From the NCBI RefSeq assembly GCF_040530035.1, contig NZ_JBEWCD010000003.1, positions 840,192 to 904,191 on the forward strand: a stretch of DNA of 64,000 nucleotides, in the 5' to 3' direction. The stretch is from Roseibium sp. HPY-6 (GTDB lineage: Bacteria > Pseudomonadota > Alphaproteobacteria > Rhizobiales > Stappiaceae). Numbering within the stretch: the stretch's first letter is position 1; the number at the start of each line of letters is the position of its first letter. Of the stretch, positions 52,518 through 62,271 are shown piece after piece. The notes below the pieces were generated by a model, which was not told the origin of the DNA, searched no databases, and was given only the letters and a program-made list of their open reading frames with translations. A program made the position numbers and the translations under genes.

Positions 52518-53236
52518 CCGCCCGCCTTGGCGTTCAGGGTGTCACCCATTCTTATGGCAAGAAGACTGCCCTGAACGACATCAGCTTTTCGCTCGAAAAG
52601 GGAATGTTCTGCGCGCTTCTCGGTCCGAACGGTGCCGGGAAGAGCACGCTTTTTTCGATACTGACAAGATTGTTCGTACCGGACGCCGGCGACATTGCGG
52701 TCGACGGATACTCGCTTGCGAAAGAACCGCGCCAGGCTCTGGCAAGGATCGGTGTCGTTTTCCAGCAGCCAACGCTGGATCTCGATCTCACAGTCTGGCG
52801 CAACCTGAAATACTTCGCTGCGCTACATGGTCTCTCGAGAAAGGATGCCGACCGGCGGATCACATCTGCTCTTGAACGGCTCGACATGGCCGAGCGCGTA
52901 AGCGAAAAAGTCCGGGCGCTCAACGGGGGGCACCGGCGCCGCATGGAAATTGCCCGGGCGCTGATCCACGACCCTGATGTGCTGCTGCTGGATGAGCCGA
53001 CAGTTGGGCTGGATGCAGCCACGAGACAATCAATCACGCGCCATGTTCACCATATGGCAAGGGAGCAGGATCTGACAGTGCTCTGGGCGACCCATCTGGT
53101 AGACGAGGTTGACGACAGCGATCACCTCATCGTGCTGCATCAGGGCAAGGTCTGCGCGAGTGGCCGTGCGGGTGAGGTCGCAGGCACTTTGTCCCTGCAG
53201 TCCCGGTTTCTGGAATTGACGGGAGCCGGTGAATGA
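52514..53236 (+). CDS. ABC exporter ATPase of the PQQ-alcohol-dehydrogenase set
   Basis: ATPase of 240 residues. Walker A LLGPNGAGKST near 36-46, signature LNGGHRRRMEIARAL in place of canonical LSGGQ, Walker B DVLLLDEPTVGLD. GTG at 52514 with ATGA-like overlap. Belongs to the group annotated as 'PQQ-dependent alcohol dehydrogenase system' ATPases, related to PedA-type alcohol exporters. Confidence 0.88.
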   Translation: MTARLGVQGVTHSYGKKTALNDISFSLEKGMFCALLGPNGAGKSTLFSILTRLFVPDAGDIAVDGYSLAKEPRQALARIGVVFQQPTLDLDLTVWRNLKYFAALHGLSRKDADRRITSALERLDMAERVSEKVRALNGGHRRRMEIARALIHDPDVLLLDEPTVGLDAATRQSITRHVHHMAREQDLTVLWATHLVDEVDDSDHLIVLHQGKVCASGRAGEVAGTLSLQSRFLELTGAGE

Positions 53237-54024
53237 AAACTGCTCTGATCTGTCTGCTTGCGATTGTCCACCGGGAAGCGCTCCGCTTTGTGTCTCAGCG
53301 CGGACGTTTCCTGGCCGCTATCGTGCGTCCTCTGGTCTGGCTGATCGTGTTTGCAGCAGGCTTCCGCGCAGCGCTTGGCCTATCCATCCAGCCGCCCTAT
53401 CAGACCTACATCACCTACGAGATCTATATCGTGCCGGGTCTGTGCGGCATGATCCAGCTCTTTTCGGGCATGCAGTCGTCTCTGAGCCTTGTCTACGACC
53501 GTGAAATGGGATCGATGCGTCTGCTGCTGACCAGCCCCATGCCGCGCTGGTGGCTTCTGTTCTCCAAGCTCTTCGCAAGCACCACGATTTCGATCTTTCA
53601 GGTCTATACGTTTTTGGCGATTGCAGCGCTCACGGGCATCAGTTTTTCACCCGCAGGTTACCTCGCACTCCTGCCCGCGCTGATCCTCAACGGTCTGATG
53701 CTGGGGGCGCTTGGGCTGCTGCTTTCCAGCACGATCAACCAGCTTGAAAATTTTGCCGGCGTGATGAACTTCGTCATCTTCCCGATGTTCTTCCTGTCGA
53801 CAGCACTTTACCCCCTTTGGAAAATGGCGGAAGCCTCGACCATCCTGCGCGATATCTGCGCCTACAATCCGTTTTCCCACGGCGTCGAGCTCATCCGGTT
53901 TGCATTGTATGGCCAGGTCGACTGGTTTGCCCTTGTTTGGGTGCTGCTGGCATTCGCCGTCTTTTCCCTGGGCAGTCTTTGGGGGTATGATCCGGCACGC
54001 GGCATGGTTCGAAGAAAAACCTGA
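53233..54024 (+). CDS. ABC-2 type permease of the PQQ-alcohol-dehydrogenase set
   Basis: Inner-membrane permease of 263 residues, six helices, ABC-2/NodJ-like. Landmarks are QPPYQTYITYEIYIVPGLCGMIQLF and MGSMRLLLTSPMPRWWLL. Resembles PedC, which in Pseudomonas is linked to export of toxic alcohols or their oxidation products. Overlaps the ATPase by ATGA. Confidence 0.88.
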   Translation: MKTALICLLAIVHREALRFVSQRGRFLAAIVRPLVWLIVFAAGFRAALGLSIQPPYQTYITYEIYIVPGLCGMIQLFSGMQSSLSLVYDREMGSMRLLLTSPMPRWWLLFSKLFASTTISIFQVYTFLAIAALTGISFSPAGYLALLPALILNGLMLGALGLLLSSTINQLENFAGVMNFVIFPMFFLSTALYPLWKMAEASTILRDICAYNPFSHGVELIRFALYGQVDWFALVWVLLAFAVFSLGSLWGYDPARGMVRRKT

Positions 54025-54060
54025 ACGCGTCGGCCGGTTTTGGAAACAGGAGGCCATGGC

Positions 54061-54609
54061 ATGAAGTTTCGTTGTGTTTCGCTCTTTCTCGTCGCCGGTA
54101 TCTGGGGACAGGCCGCGCTCGCTGAAGAGGCCGACAGCGGCGGCACGCTCAACCCGGACGAAATGAGCCTGAGCAAGTCGCTGACCCGCGCCCTGGAGGG
54201 TGATGTTGACATGGTCATTTGCGCCCAAGGCTACATGCTGACCAAAAAGGGTGATCATGACGCGGCCCGCAAGATCTTCCAGACCTGTGCTGACAAGGGC
54301 TGGACGGGCACGATGACGTGGATGGCCTACATGGACCAGAACGGCCTTGGTGCGAACGAGGATCCAGAAGCCGCCGCCCGTTGGGACCGGAAGGCCGCTG
54401 AAGCGGGTGACCCGATCGGAGAATTCAACTACGGGCTTGATCTCCTGCGCGGCTATGGCGTCGAACAGGATATTGATCTGGGGCGGGAGTTCATAGACCG
54501 GTCTGCGCAGCAGGGGTTTGAAACCGCTGAAGAACTCAAGCAGCTCGATTACGACTGGAAATCCGTGACACCTGATGCCGACGAATGGAAATTCCAGCGT
54601 ATATACTGA
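54061..54609 (+). CDS. Exported Sel1-repeat protein
   Basis: Protein of 182 residues. Signal peptide of about 22 residues (ending ALAEEA) is followed by two Sel1-like helical repeats, KGDHDAARKIFQTCADKGW and PEAAARWDRKAAEAGDPIGEFNYGLDLLRGYGVEQD. Sel1 repeats bind partners in periplasmic scaffolding. ATG at 54061, 37 bp after the permease. Likely last gene of the PQQ set. Confidence 0.85.
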   Translation: MKFRCVSLFLVAGIWGQAALAEEADSGGTLNPDEMSLSKSLTRALEGDVDMVICAQGYMLTKKGDHDAARKIFQTCADKGWTGTMTWMAYMDQNGLGANEDPEAAARWDRKAAEAGDPIGEFNYGLDLLRGYGVEQDIDLGREFIDRSAQQGFETAEELKQLDYDWKSVTPDADEWKFQRIY

Positions 54610-54627
54610 GCGTTCAGGAGCTCAGCG

Positions 54628-55503
54628 TCAGTTTGCAAGCGAGGTCGATCCGGAGCCCTCGACCGCTGGATTGAGCTGACCATATGCTTTTTCTCCGAGC
54701 TGGTATTTTTGCAACGCGCGTTGCAGCGCATTTTTGATCCAGCCCTTGGGAACAATATGACCGCGTTCATGCAGGCACAGCATCACCTCCTTGCCGCTCC
54801 GGCAGCCTGACCAGACCAGACAGTCGTGGCCGTTCAGCGTGACTTCGCGGTCCGGTTCCACGGTGCAGGAATTGGTGCGGTGCCAGAGATCAACGGCAAT
54901 CGTCGGATCGCCGTCCGCTTTACGCGGAAGCTCCATGACGTTGTCCTTAAAGCCGTGAACATGCATGACGTTCACCGGACCGGTCGGGCAGGTAACCCTC
55001 TCCTGATTGTAGAGCGTGCCTGCAGCAGGCAGGATCCCGGCGATCAGGTCTCCGGCGTCACAGGCGACACGCCATGCCATGGCGGAGCCGTAGGAAAAAC
55101 CTGTTGCGTAAATGCGTGTCTTGTCGATGGGATAGCGCTTTGCCACATCCGCAAGAACGGCACGGACAAATGGGACATCGCGATTGTCGCGTTCCCAGAA
55201 GTCCCACGTTCTGTGAAGGCCTTCGGGTGCGACCAGCAGGACCTTGTTCTCGTTAATGGCGCTCAGAACTTTCGGGTTCTTGAGGGGATGCTTGGAATCG
55301 CGTTTCCATCCATGGAAATGAATGAGCACCGGCAGCGCTTCCACACCGTCCCACCCCTCTGGTGGTTTGGCGCGATAGGGCCTTGCATCCACGCTGCAGG
55401 CGGCTTCCAGCCCGCAGGGGTAATCGGCGGTGGTGCTGTCTGCACCGGCAGAGCCAACGCCTGTGAACAGAAAAAAAGCACCCAAAACCGTAGAAAATTT
55501 CAT
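54628..55503 (-). CDS. Exported alpha/beta hydrolase (PHB-depolymerase/LpqC-like esterase)
   Basis: Esterase of 291 residues. Signal peptide MKFSTVLGAFFLFTGVG. The nucleophile serine is in TGFSYGSAMAW (G-x-S-x-G), the catalytic aspartate likely in HVHGFKDNVM and the histidine in CLHERGHIVPKGW. Substrate not deducible; could release an alcohol for the quinoprotein dehydrogenase. ATG at 55503 starts the signal peptide; a frame open to 55566 adds unlikely sequence. Confidence 0.85.
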   Translation of the reverse strand: MKFSTVLGAFFLFTGVGSAGADSTTADYPCGLEAACSVDARPYRAKPPEGWDGVEALPVLIHFHGWKRDSKHPLKNPKVLSAINENKVLLVAPEGLHRTWDFWERDNRDVPFVRAVLADVAKRYPIDKTRIYATGFSYGSAMAWRVACDAGDLIAGILPAAGTLYNQERVTCPTGPVNVMHVHGFKDNVMELPRKADGDPTIAVDLWHRTNSCTVEPDREVTLNGHDCLVWSGCRSGKEVMLCLHERGHIVPKGWIKNALQRALQKYQLGEKAYGQLNPAVEGSGSTSLAN

Positions 55504-55601
55504 AAGCACAGACCGCCGCGAAGGTTGTTCACGCAAAACACTATTGCGGTTGCGCATTGGGACCAATTCAAAACGCTGTTAGGGAAACCTGTGAGAAGCC
55601 T

Positions 55602-56207
55602 TCAATCCGCTGCCTGTGCGTTCGTCAGGACGGCTGGTCGGCCCTGGAGATAGGTAATCCGGTCGGAAAGGGCCGAGGCTTCGCTCTCCGAATGGGTGAC
55701 CAGAAGGGTCGCTATGGGCGCCCCGTCCAGAAGATTGCGGGTCAGTGCGATCATTTCGGTAGCAAGCGCCTTGTCGAGTGATGCAAAGGGTTCGTCCATA
55801 ACCAGAAAATCTGGCCGGGCGGCGAAGGCGCGCGCAAGCGCAAGGCGGCGTCTTTGGCCGAGTGACAGCTGATCCGGCAGATGTCCGCCCTTGCCGTCGA
55901 GCCCGACCCGTTGCAGTGCGGCCTCTGCGGCTTCGTCAGTCAGACCGACGATGAGCTTGAGGTTGTCCGCGGCAGTGCGCCAGGGCAGAAGCGTTGGTTC
56001 CTGAAACACCATTGCCAGGCGCTCCGGCCGCGTAACCTGTCCCTCGAACTCCGTGTCGAGGCCTGCTGCAATGCGCAGGAGGGTCGTCTTGCCGATGCCG
56101 GAGGGACCAAGAACGGCAACGCATTCCCCGGCGGGGATCGTCAGTGCGGCATTCCCGAGCACCTGCTGGTCATCAAAGGACTTGTTGCGGATATCGATCT
56201 CTATCAT
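55602..56207 (-). CDS. ABC importer ATPase, nitrate/sulfonate (TauB/SsuB) type
   Basis: ATPase of about 201 residues, somewhat short for the family. Walker A GPSGIGKTT near 34-42, signature LSLGQRRRL (Gly to Leu in LSGGQ), Walker B DFLVMDEPFASLD. ATG at 56207 forms an ATGA overlap with the permease stop; GTG at 56219 is an alternative. Works with the permease and binding protein upstream. Confidence 0.87.
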   Translation of the reverse strand: MIEIDIRNKSFDDQQVLGNAALTIPAGECVAVLGPSGIGKTTLLRIAAGLDTEFEGQVTRPERLAMVFQEPTLLPWRTAADNLKLIVGLTDEAAEAALQRVGLDGKGGHLPDQLSLGQRRRLALARAFAARPDFLVMDEPFASLDKALATEMIALTRNLLDGAPIATLLVTHSESEASALSDRITYLQGRPAVLTNAQAAD

Positions 56208-56980
56208 GCCCGGCGCCACCGGCTTGCGCGGCGCTCCCAGGGTTGAAGAATGGCAAACTCGATCGTCAGCATCACGGCGATGAACGAGAGGGCGTAGGTC
56301 AGCACCATCGCGACATCGAAGAGCTGGAAATATAGGTGGATCTGGAAGCCGACACCGTTTGAACGGCCCAGGAATTCCACCACCAGAACGATCTTCCAGA
56401 TCAGGGCCGTGCCTGTTCGCGCGCTCGCCGCGAAGAAAGGTGCAAGCTGCGGAACAACGATGTGCCGGAAGCGCGTCAGACGGGTTACGCGAAAGATCCT
56501 GGACATGTCGTCGAGGGACGGATCGAACGTTCGGGCTCCTTCACGGATAAGCACCGTCACCATGGGGATCTTGTTGATCGCAACAGCTGTGATCGCCGCA
56601 ACTTCCGTCAGACCGATCCAGAGGTAACAAAGCACGATGGTGACAAGAGCAGGCAGGTTCAGAAAAAACAGCAGCCAGGGATCGAGCCATGTGTCGAAGG
56701 GTTTCTTTCGGCCCATCAGCAGACCGAATGCCGTTCCGATGGCCATGGCGAGAATGAAGGCGGCGAGAACACGGCCAAGGGTGACACTCAAGTGAAACAG
56801 CAGCGGTCCGCCGGTCAGCTCGTTGAACGTCAGCCGGCCGATTTCGATCGGCGATGGAAGGATCTGAGGATCTGCCAGGGCGGCGGCGAAGGCCGACCAG
56901 CCCAGAATGAGCAGACCCAGCGATATCAACCGGGTCCTGACGGAAGCTGCAAATTTCGGATCAGCCTTCCGGGACGACAA
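56204..56980 (-). CDS. ABC importer permease, nitrate/sulfonate type
   Basis: Permease of about 258 residues with six helices and the coupling loop DPSLDDMSRIFRVTRLTRFRHIVVPQLAPFF. Chosen start is TTG at 56980 with GGAGG six bases upstream, overlapping the binding-protein 3' end; the open frame extends to 57049 and might include an earlier GTG at 56986. TauC/SsuC-like. Confidence 0.85.
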   Translation of the reverse strand: MSSRKADPKFAASVRTRLISLGLLILGWSAFAAALADPQILPSPIEIGRLTFNELTGGPLLFHLSVTLGRVLAAFILAMAIGTAFGLLMGRKKPFDTWLDPWLLFFLNLPALVTIVLCYLWIGLTEVAAITAVAINKIPMVTVLIREGARTFDPSLDDMSRIFRVTRLTRFRHIVVPQLAPFFAASARTGTALIWKIVLVVEFLGRSNGVGFQIHLYFQLFDVAMVLTYALSFIAVMLTIEFAILQPWERRASRWRRA

Positions 56981-57938
56981 ACACACCCTCCGGCAACTTT
57001 GTCGCCGACCCGACGAGTTTTTCACCGCCAAGCCGGGCCATGACCTCAAGCATCAGTTCGGCCTGTTGTTCATCGACCGGTCCGGGTGCCGGGATGCCGG
57101 CAATAAAGCCTGCTTTCAGGGCTTCGAAATCGGCATCGCTCTTGGCTCGCATCAAAGGCCTGATGCGGTCGAAGGCGTCGGGGTCGTCTGCCAGAATGGT
57201 TTTGGCACCCCGCGATGCAGCCATGAAACCGCGCACGAGATCTGGCTGTTCCTTCAGCATTTTACCGTGAAAGACATAGCCGAGAAGCGGCGTTTCCGGG
57301 TCGAGGCCGAGTGCCTTGGCAGCATCTGCAACTGAAATCAGCTCGCGCATTCCCTTGGCTTTCATCTTGGCTGCGAAATGCCAGAAGTTGATAGCGCCGT
57401 CTGTTTCTCCGGAGAGCGCATTTTTGAAAATCAACGGCGGGGCACCGAATACCTGTTCCGTTTCCGCGGCAAGATCAATCCCGTATTCCTGTTCTGCATA
57501 GGCTCTCAGAATAAGCCAGCTTTTATCGACCGGTCCACCGGCGATACCGATCTTCTGACCAGCCAGATCCTTCAGGTTCTGGGCTTTGCTGTCGCTGGGA
57601 ACCATCAGGCCGCCAACGGATTTGGAGTAGGGCACGAAGACATAATCATGCCCGTCGGCGCGTTGACGCGCGACCCAGAGCCAGTCTGCAACAACGATAT
57701 CGGCTTCGCCTCCCTGAAATGCGATGCGGGTCGCGGGATTGCCCGCGAGACCCATGACCTCAAGCTGAAACCCGTTTTCGACATCCAGGCCGTTGTGCTT
57801 GATGGTGTCGAGTTCCCAGTTCACCGTTCCGACTTTCAGGACCGCGGCCTTCAGAACCGGCGTGTCCTGCGCGTGCGCGGCTGCGGTGAGCATCAGGCAA
57901 GAAAAGCTGGCAAAAAGCAGTTTGATGAGCCGATGCAT
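56961..57938 (-). CDS. ABC importer binding protein, nitrate/sulfonate type
   Basis: Periplasmic protein of 325 residues with signal MHRLIKLLFASFSCLMLTAAAHA and family 9-like fold: GTVNWELDTIKHNGLDVENGF, then AGNPATRIAFQGGEADIVVADWLW. Ligand unknown; it may import a cofactor precursor, chelate or alcohol-derived acid for the quinoprotein locus. Divergent from the dehydrogenase gene across a 344-bp gap. Confidence 0.88.
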   Translation of the reverse strand: MHRLIKLLFASFSCLMLTAAAHAQDTPVLKAAVLKVGTVNWELDTIKHNGLDVENGFQLEVMGLAGNPATRIAFQGGEADIVVADWLWVARQRADGHDYVFVPYSKSVGGLMVPSDSKAQNLKDLAGQKIGIAGGPVDKSWLILRAYAEQEYGIDLAAETEQVFGAPPLIFKNALSGETDGAINFWHFAAKMKAKGMRELISVADAAKALGLDPETPLLGYVFHGKMLKEQPDLVRGFMAASRGAKTILADDPDAFDRIRPLMRAKSDADFEALKAGFIAGIPAPGPVDEQQAELMLEVMARLGGEKLVGSATKLPEGVFVVPEG

Positions 57939-58282
57939 GATTTCCTCCCGTATGTATTTTACCCCAGCTTAGCAGTCGTGAATTCGCAATGAATTGGACT
58001 TTCGGTCGGAAAGATTGCCCGGCTTTCAAATCGTTCAGGCACAGGTTACAGAAGCCTTGAGACGAACCAGAGCCGTCTTCCGGGCGGCTCCCGGCGGAAG
58101 TGTGAAATTGCTGCAACGCACAGAGCCGATTTCGCTGAATTCCGCCGATTGAAAGGTGCACTATGGTGCAATTCTCGCAATTGGGTGTTTCCACTAGACT
58201 GAAAATCAGGGAGGCGGCTTCGTGTGTTCATGCGGTTTCAGAACACGTCGCTCTGTCCGAACTGAATCTGGGAGGAGACAGG
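57939..58282. other. Divergent regulatory gap before the quinoprotein gene
   Basis: A 344-bp stretch between the TauA-like binding protein and the PQQ dehydrogenase. It holds promoters for both directions in principle. The rightward frame is open from 58163 but has no domain character, and the true ATG at 58283 is preceded by GGGAGGAGA. No clear dyad operator, riboswitch or RNA gene identified. Confidence 0.4.
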
Positions 58283-60046
58283 ATGAGGAAGTTTTTCGCT
58301 ATGGCAGCGGTCAGCGCTCTCGCGATGACCGGCGCACACGCCGATGTTACGGAAGAGGACCTGGCAAACGATCAGGCGACGACTGACAGCGTTCTGACCA
58401 ATGGCATGGGCCGGGATCAGCAACGGTTTTCACCCCTGAAGATCATCACCAAGGACAATGTTCAAAACGTGGTTCCGGCCTGGGCGTTTTCACTGGGGGG
58501 TGAAAAGCAACGCGGTCAGGAAACACAGCCGCTCATTTACGACGGGGTTATGTATATCACCGGGTCGTATTCGCGGCTTTACGCGATTGACGTGAAGACC
58601 GGCGAGGAAATCTGGCAATATGATGCGCGTCTTCCCGAAGGCATTCTGCCTTGCTGCGACGTGGTCAACCGCGGCGCGGCCATCTATGGAGACAAGATTT
58701 ACTTCGGAACGCTTGATGCGCGGATTGTGGCACTTGACCTGAAAACAGGTGATGTGGTCTGGCGCAAGAAAATCGCGGACTACAAGGCCGGATATTCCTA
58801 TACGGCTGCCCCGGTTATCGTGAACGGCCTTATCGTGACCGGCAATTCCGGCGGCGAATTCGGGATAGTCGGAGAGGTGCAGGCCCGCGATGCGGAAACA
58901 GGCGAACTGGTCTGGACTCGCCCCGTGATCGAAGGCCACATGGGCACTTTCAAGGGCGAAGAAAGCACGATGACCGGCACGCTCAACGCGACCTGGCCGG
59001 GCGACATGTGGAAGACAGGCGGCGGGGCGACGTGGCTCGGCGGCACCTTTGACCAGGACACCAACACACTGGTGTTCGGTGCCGGCAACCCGGCTCCCTG
59101 GAACAGCTGGCTGAGGTCCGCCGGTAATCCGTCCGGAACCGAAGGCGACAACCTTTACGCGGCCTCGCGCATCGGCATCAATCCGGAAAACGGTGAAATC
59201 AAATGGCACTACCAGACCACGCCCCGCGAAGGCTGGGACTTTGATGGTGTCAACGAAGTCATTCCGTTCGTCGATGCAAGCGGAAACAAACGTTATGCGA
59301 CCGCTGATCGGAACGGGTTCTTCTATATCCTGAACCGTGAAGACGGTGCCTTTGTCAACGCGTGGCCTTTCGTCAAACAGATCACCTGGGCGGAAGGCAT
59401 CGGCGAGGATGGACGCCCGAAATTCGTCGAAAACAACCGTCCGGGCGATCCGAGCAAGGCGGCCGACGGCAAGAAGGGAGAAGTTGTCTTTTCCGTACCA
59501 TCGTTCCTCGGCGGCAAGAACTGGATGCCGATGGCGCACAACCCGGATACCGGTCTCTTCTACGTTCCGTCGAACGAATGGGGCATGGATATCTGGAACG
59601 AGCCGATCACCTACAAGAAAGGCGCTGCCTATCTCGGATCCGGCTTTACCATCAAGCCCATCTTCGAAGACTACATCGGTTCGCTGAAAGCGATCGACCC
59701 CAATACCGGCGAGATCAAGTGGGAACACAAGAACAACGCGCCCTTGTGGGGCGGTGTCATGACCACGGCGGGTGGCCTCGTCTTTACCGGTATGCCCGAA
59801 GGACAGTTCAAGGCCTTTGACGCAGATACCGGCGAAGAACTCTGGTCCTTCCAGACCGGCTCCGGTATCGTTGGTCAGCCGATCACCTGGGACATGGACG
59901 GCGAGCAGTATATCGCTGTTGCCTCAGGCTGGGGTGGTGCGGTTCCGCTGTGGGGCGGTGAGGTCGCCAAGAAAGTGAACTACCTGAACCAGGGCGGTTC
60001 AATCTGGGTGTTCAAGCTGCCCAAGCAGCTGGCATCGTCGAATTAA
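58283..60046 (+). CDS. PQQ-dependent alcohol dehydrogenase with lanthanide-type D-x-D site (ExaF/PedH-like)
   Basis: Periplasmic quinoprotein of 587 residues with eight-blade propeller repeats ([19 protein letters not shown] and similar). Signal peptide ends near GAHA. Adjacent cysteines C124-C125 form the PQQ-stacking disulfide. The catalytic base is D319 in GWDFDGVN; D321, two residues later, marks lanthanide-dependent enzymes, whereas calcium MxaF-type enzymes have Ala there. GNPAPWN supplies the metal-binding Asn. It probably oxidises ethanol, other primary alcohols or aldehydes, passing electrons to the cytochromes here. Confidence 0.93.
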   Translation: MRKFFAMAAVSALAMTGAHADVTEEDLANDQATTDSVLTNGMGRDQQRFSPLKIITKDNVQNVVPAWAFSLGGEKQRGQETQPLIYDGVMYITGSYSRLYAIDVKTGEEIWQYDARLPEGILPCCDVVNRGAAIYGDKIYFGTLDARIVALDLKTGDVVWRKKIADYKAGYSYTAAPVIVNGLIVTGNSGGEFGIVGEVQARDAETGELVWTRPVIEGHMGTFKGEESTMTGTLNATWPGDMWKTGGGATWLGGTFDQDTNTLVFGAGNPAPWNSWLRSAGNPSGTEGDNLYAASRIGINPENGEIKWHYQTTPREGWDFDGVNEVIPFVDASGNKRYATADRNGFFYILNREDGAFVNAWPFVKQITWAEGIGEDGRPKFVENNRPGDPSKAADGKKGEVVFSVPSFLGGKNWMPMAHNPDTGLFYVPSNEWGMDIWNEPITYKKGAAYLGSGFTIKPIFEDYIGSLKAIDPNTGEIKWEHKNNAPLWGGVMTTAGGLVFTGMPEGQFKAFDADTGEELWSFQTGSGIVGQPITWDMDGEQYIAVASGWGGAVPLWGGEVAKKVNYLNQGGSIWVFKLPKQLASSN

Positions 60047-60098
60047 GACGGAACGGTTCGACGCTTCCGGCGGCTGTCTGCCGGAAGCGTCCCGTCTT
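60045..60098 (+). terminator. Strong nested hairpin terminator after the quinoprotein gene
   Basis: A perfect 12-bp stem (GACGCTTCCGGC / GCCGGAAGCGTC, 60060-60091, 8-base loop) is nested within AAGACGG / CCGTCTT, together covering the region after the stop codon. No long T-run follows the outer arm. Likely a strong terminator or transcript stabiliser. Confidence 0.7.
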
Positions 60099-60165
60099 CG
60101 ATGCGAAACAATCGCACGCAAGAACCTGTCGGCACCCATCGTCCGAAACCGGGAGGCAAGGGATC

Positions 60166-60900
60166 ATGTCAATCATGGCTGACGGCGCCACCAAATTCTT
60201 GATTATCGACGATCATCCTCTGTTTCGGGAAGCACTTCACAGTGCGGTGGAACTTGCCTATCCGAATTCCGATACACAGGACGCAGCTTCGCTGGACGAT
60301 GCATGCGAATTGCTGGATGACGATGCAGGTTTCGACCTTGCACTTCTGGACCTGTCCATACCCGGTGTGAAAGGCATGGACGGGCTCCTGCATTTGAGAA
60401 CCCATTATCCAAGGCTTCCCGTTGTGGTCGTGTCCGGCGCCGAAGACCCGCCCATCATCGCCCAGGTGATGGCTTACGGTGCCGCCGGGTTCATTCCCAA
60501 ATCGTCGAAAAAGACCACGCTGGCAGAGGCGATCCAGCAGGTCATGAACGGCGCGACTTACCTGCCCGAGAACTACACCGATGCGGAAGACGAGCCGCTT
60601 GACGACCAGACGCGGAAAATGATCGAACGGCTGTCGAGCTTGACGCCGCAGCAGATCCGGGTTCTGCAGATGATCTGCAGCGGGCTCTTGAACAAGCAGA
60701 TTGCCTATGAATTGCAGGTTGGTGAAACCACGGTGAAAGCCCATGTTTCCGAGATTCTGAGGAAACTGTGTGTCTCAAGTCGCACGCAGGCCGTTATCGA
60801 AGTCAAGAAACTCGAAGCGCTGGGGACGACGGATCCCTTTGACACTGCGGCATCCGCGAACACCAATCCTGGTTTCAGGCCGCTGCGGCATCACAGTTAG
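60166..60900 (+). CDS. LuxR-type response regulator (AgmR/ExaE/PedR-like)
   Basis: Two-component regulator of 244 residues. Receiver domain has acidic D15-D16, phosphoacceptor D62 (LALLDLSIPG) and K in FIPKSS near residue 112. The C-terminal HTH has LTPQQIRVLQMICSGLLNKQIAYELQVGETTVKAHVSEILRKL. Regulators of this group control PQQ ethanol oxidation genes in pseudomonads. ATG at 60166; convergent to the histidine kinase. Confidence 0.92.
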   Translation: MSIMADGATKFLIIDDHPLFREALHSAVELAYPNSDTQDAASLDDACELLDDDAGFDLALLDLSIPGVKGMDGLLHLRTHYPRLPVVVVSGAEDPPIIAQVMAYGAAGFIPKSSKKTTLAEAIQQVMNGATYLPENYTDAEDEPLDDQTRKMIERLSSLTPQQIRVLQMICSGLLNKQIAYELQVGETTVKAHVSEILRKLCVSSRTQAVIEVKKLEALGTTDPFDTAASANTNPGFRPLRHHS

Positions 60901-60918
60901 GCTGACCAGGCGCGCTGT

Positions 60919-62271
60919 TTATTTGCCTGAATTGATGAGATGTGTTGCCAGAGCCCGCAATTGTGCGGGCTTTACAGGTTTGGGCAGATGCTCCACACCG
61001 AGCGCCTTCGCATGTTCCGCAAGGCCCTGGGACGCATCGGCAGTTGCCAGAATCGCCGGGATGCGGGCGGGCAGCACCGCAAACAGGCGCTCCAGTGTGT
61101 CCGTTCCCAGATGCCCGAAATCCAGATGATGGTCGGCAATGATCAGGTCGGGCAGCCAGGAATTGTTGTCCAGGGCTTCCAGTGCCTGGGGTGTCGATCG
61201 CGCAATTCTGTAGTAGCAGCCCCATTTGGACAGCAGACCGGCCATGGCCTCCAGAACGGCGGGATCGTTTTCGATCACGAGGATTTTCTTGCCGGTGAGA
61301 TTGGCGTTGGCTGGAATTGAAGGCGAGGGAGCAGGCGCAGTGGCCGCAATCGATGGCGGCGCATCTGCCCGTTTCGCTCGAATGCGGAAGACGCTTCCCT
61401 TGCCGGGTTTCGAGCTGACACTGACCTCGTGTTTCAGCGCTGTCATCAGCCTGCGGACAATGGCAAGCCCAAGGCCCAGACCGGTTCCGTGTTCCGCGTC
61501 CCCTTGCGGCAGCGGCCCGCGATGGAACTCTTCAAAGATCTTTTCCTGCTGGTCTTCGTGAATGCCCGCGCCTGTGTCGATGATTTCAATTGAAATGCTG
61601 TCGCCCTGCCTGCGCGTTCCGATCAGGACGCCGCCGCGGTCGGTGTACCGGATAGCATTTGTGATCAGGTTCTGGAGAGCCCGTCTGAGCATGAGGCGAT
61701 CCGTGTAGACGCAATCGTTGGTAACAGCGACGCGCAGCCGCAATCCTTTCTTCTGTGCAATGGGCCGCAGATCCGACAGTACGCTCGCCAGGATCGGCGG
61801 TATCGGCACGGAGGCAAACCGCGGCGTCGTTACCCCGGCGTCCAGCTTGGAAATGTCCAGCAAAGTGCGGAGCAACTCGTTCATGGTGTCAAGCGAGCGT
61901 TCAACCTGATCGACCATTGAGCGGGCCTGATCCGAAACCTGCAGATCGTAGAGAGACGAGATGGTCAGTTGCGCCGCATTGAGCGGCTGCAGGATATCGT
62001 GACTTGCTGCGGCGAGAAATTGTGTTTTGGAGCGATTGGCGCGCTCGGAAATATCCTTCTGGCGGGCAAGCTCGATATTGGTTTCTTCCAGCCGGTGAAG
62101 TGCCGACGTCAGTTCGTCGGTTCGCCGCCGCACCTGGCCTTCCAGCGAGATTGCCGTCTGGAACAGCGAAAAGGCGTTGCGCTGCTGGTCCATGGCCTGT
62201 TCGACCCGGTCCACAAGCGCAGCGTTGATTTTCTGCAGGCGTATGACGTCGTCGATGTCGGACAGGCTCAT
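60919..62271 (-). CDS. Hybrid sensor histidine kinase without obvious sensor (NahK/ErcS'-like)
   Basis: Protein of 450 residues, soluble. An N-terminal coiled coil (residues 20-85) leads to a HisKA domain with the phospho-His H91 in ASHDILQPLN, an HATPase domain with NLITNAIRYT and a GTGLGLGLA G-box, and a C-terminal receiver with D380. Such kinases take their input from a partner; the FIST protein next door, overlapping by ATGA, is the candidate. Receiver lacks an output domain, so it may relay phosphate to the LuxR regulator. Confidence 0.9.
   Translation of the reverse strand: MSLSDIDDVIRLQKINAALVDRVEQAMDQQRNAFSLFQTAISLEGQVRRRTDELTSALHRLEETNIELARQKDISERANRSKTQFLAAASHDILQPLNAAQLTISSLYDLQVSDQARSMVDQVERSLDTMNELLRTLLDISKLDAGVTTPRFASVPIPPILASVLSDLRPIAQKKGLRLRVAVTNDCVYTDRLMLRRALQNLITNAIRYTDRGGVLIGTRRQGDSISIEIIDTGAGIHEDQQEKIFEEFHRGPLPQGDAEHGTGLGLGLAIVRRLMTALKHEVSVSSKPGKGSVFRIRAKRADAPPSIAATAPAPSPSIPANANLTGKKILVIENDPAVLEAMAGLLSKWGCYYRIARSTPQALEALDNNSWLPDLIIADHHLDFGHLGTDTLERLFAVLPARIPAILATADASQGLAEHAKALGVEHLPKPVKPAQLRALATHLINSGK

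Noticed and set aside
54606..54625. Six-bp inverted repeat CTGAGC/GCTCAG between convergent genes
   Set aside because: Stem too short and no T-tract; not distinguishable from chance.
58490..59728. Leftward frame of about 412 codons
   Set aside because: Antisense shadow of the PQQ dehydrogenase repeats.
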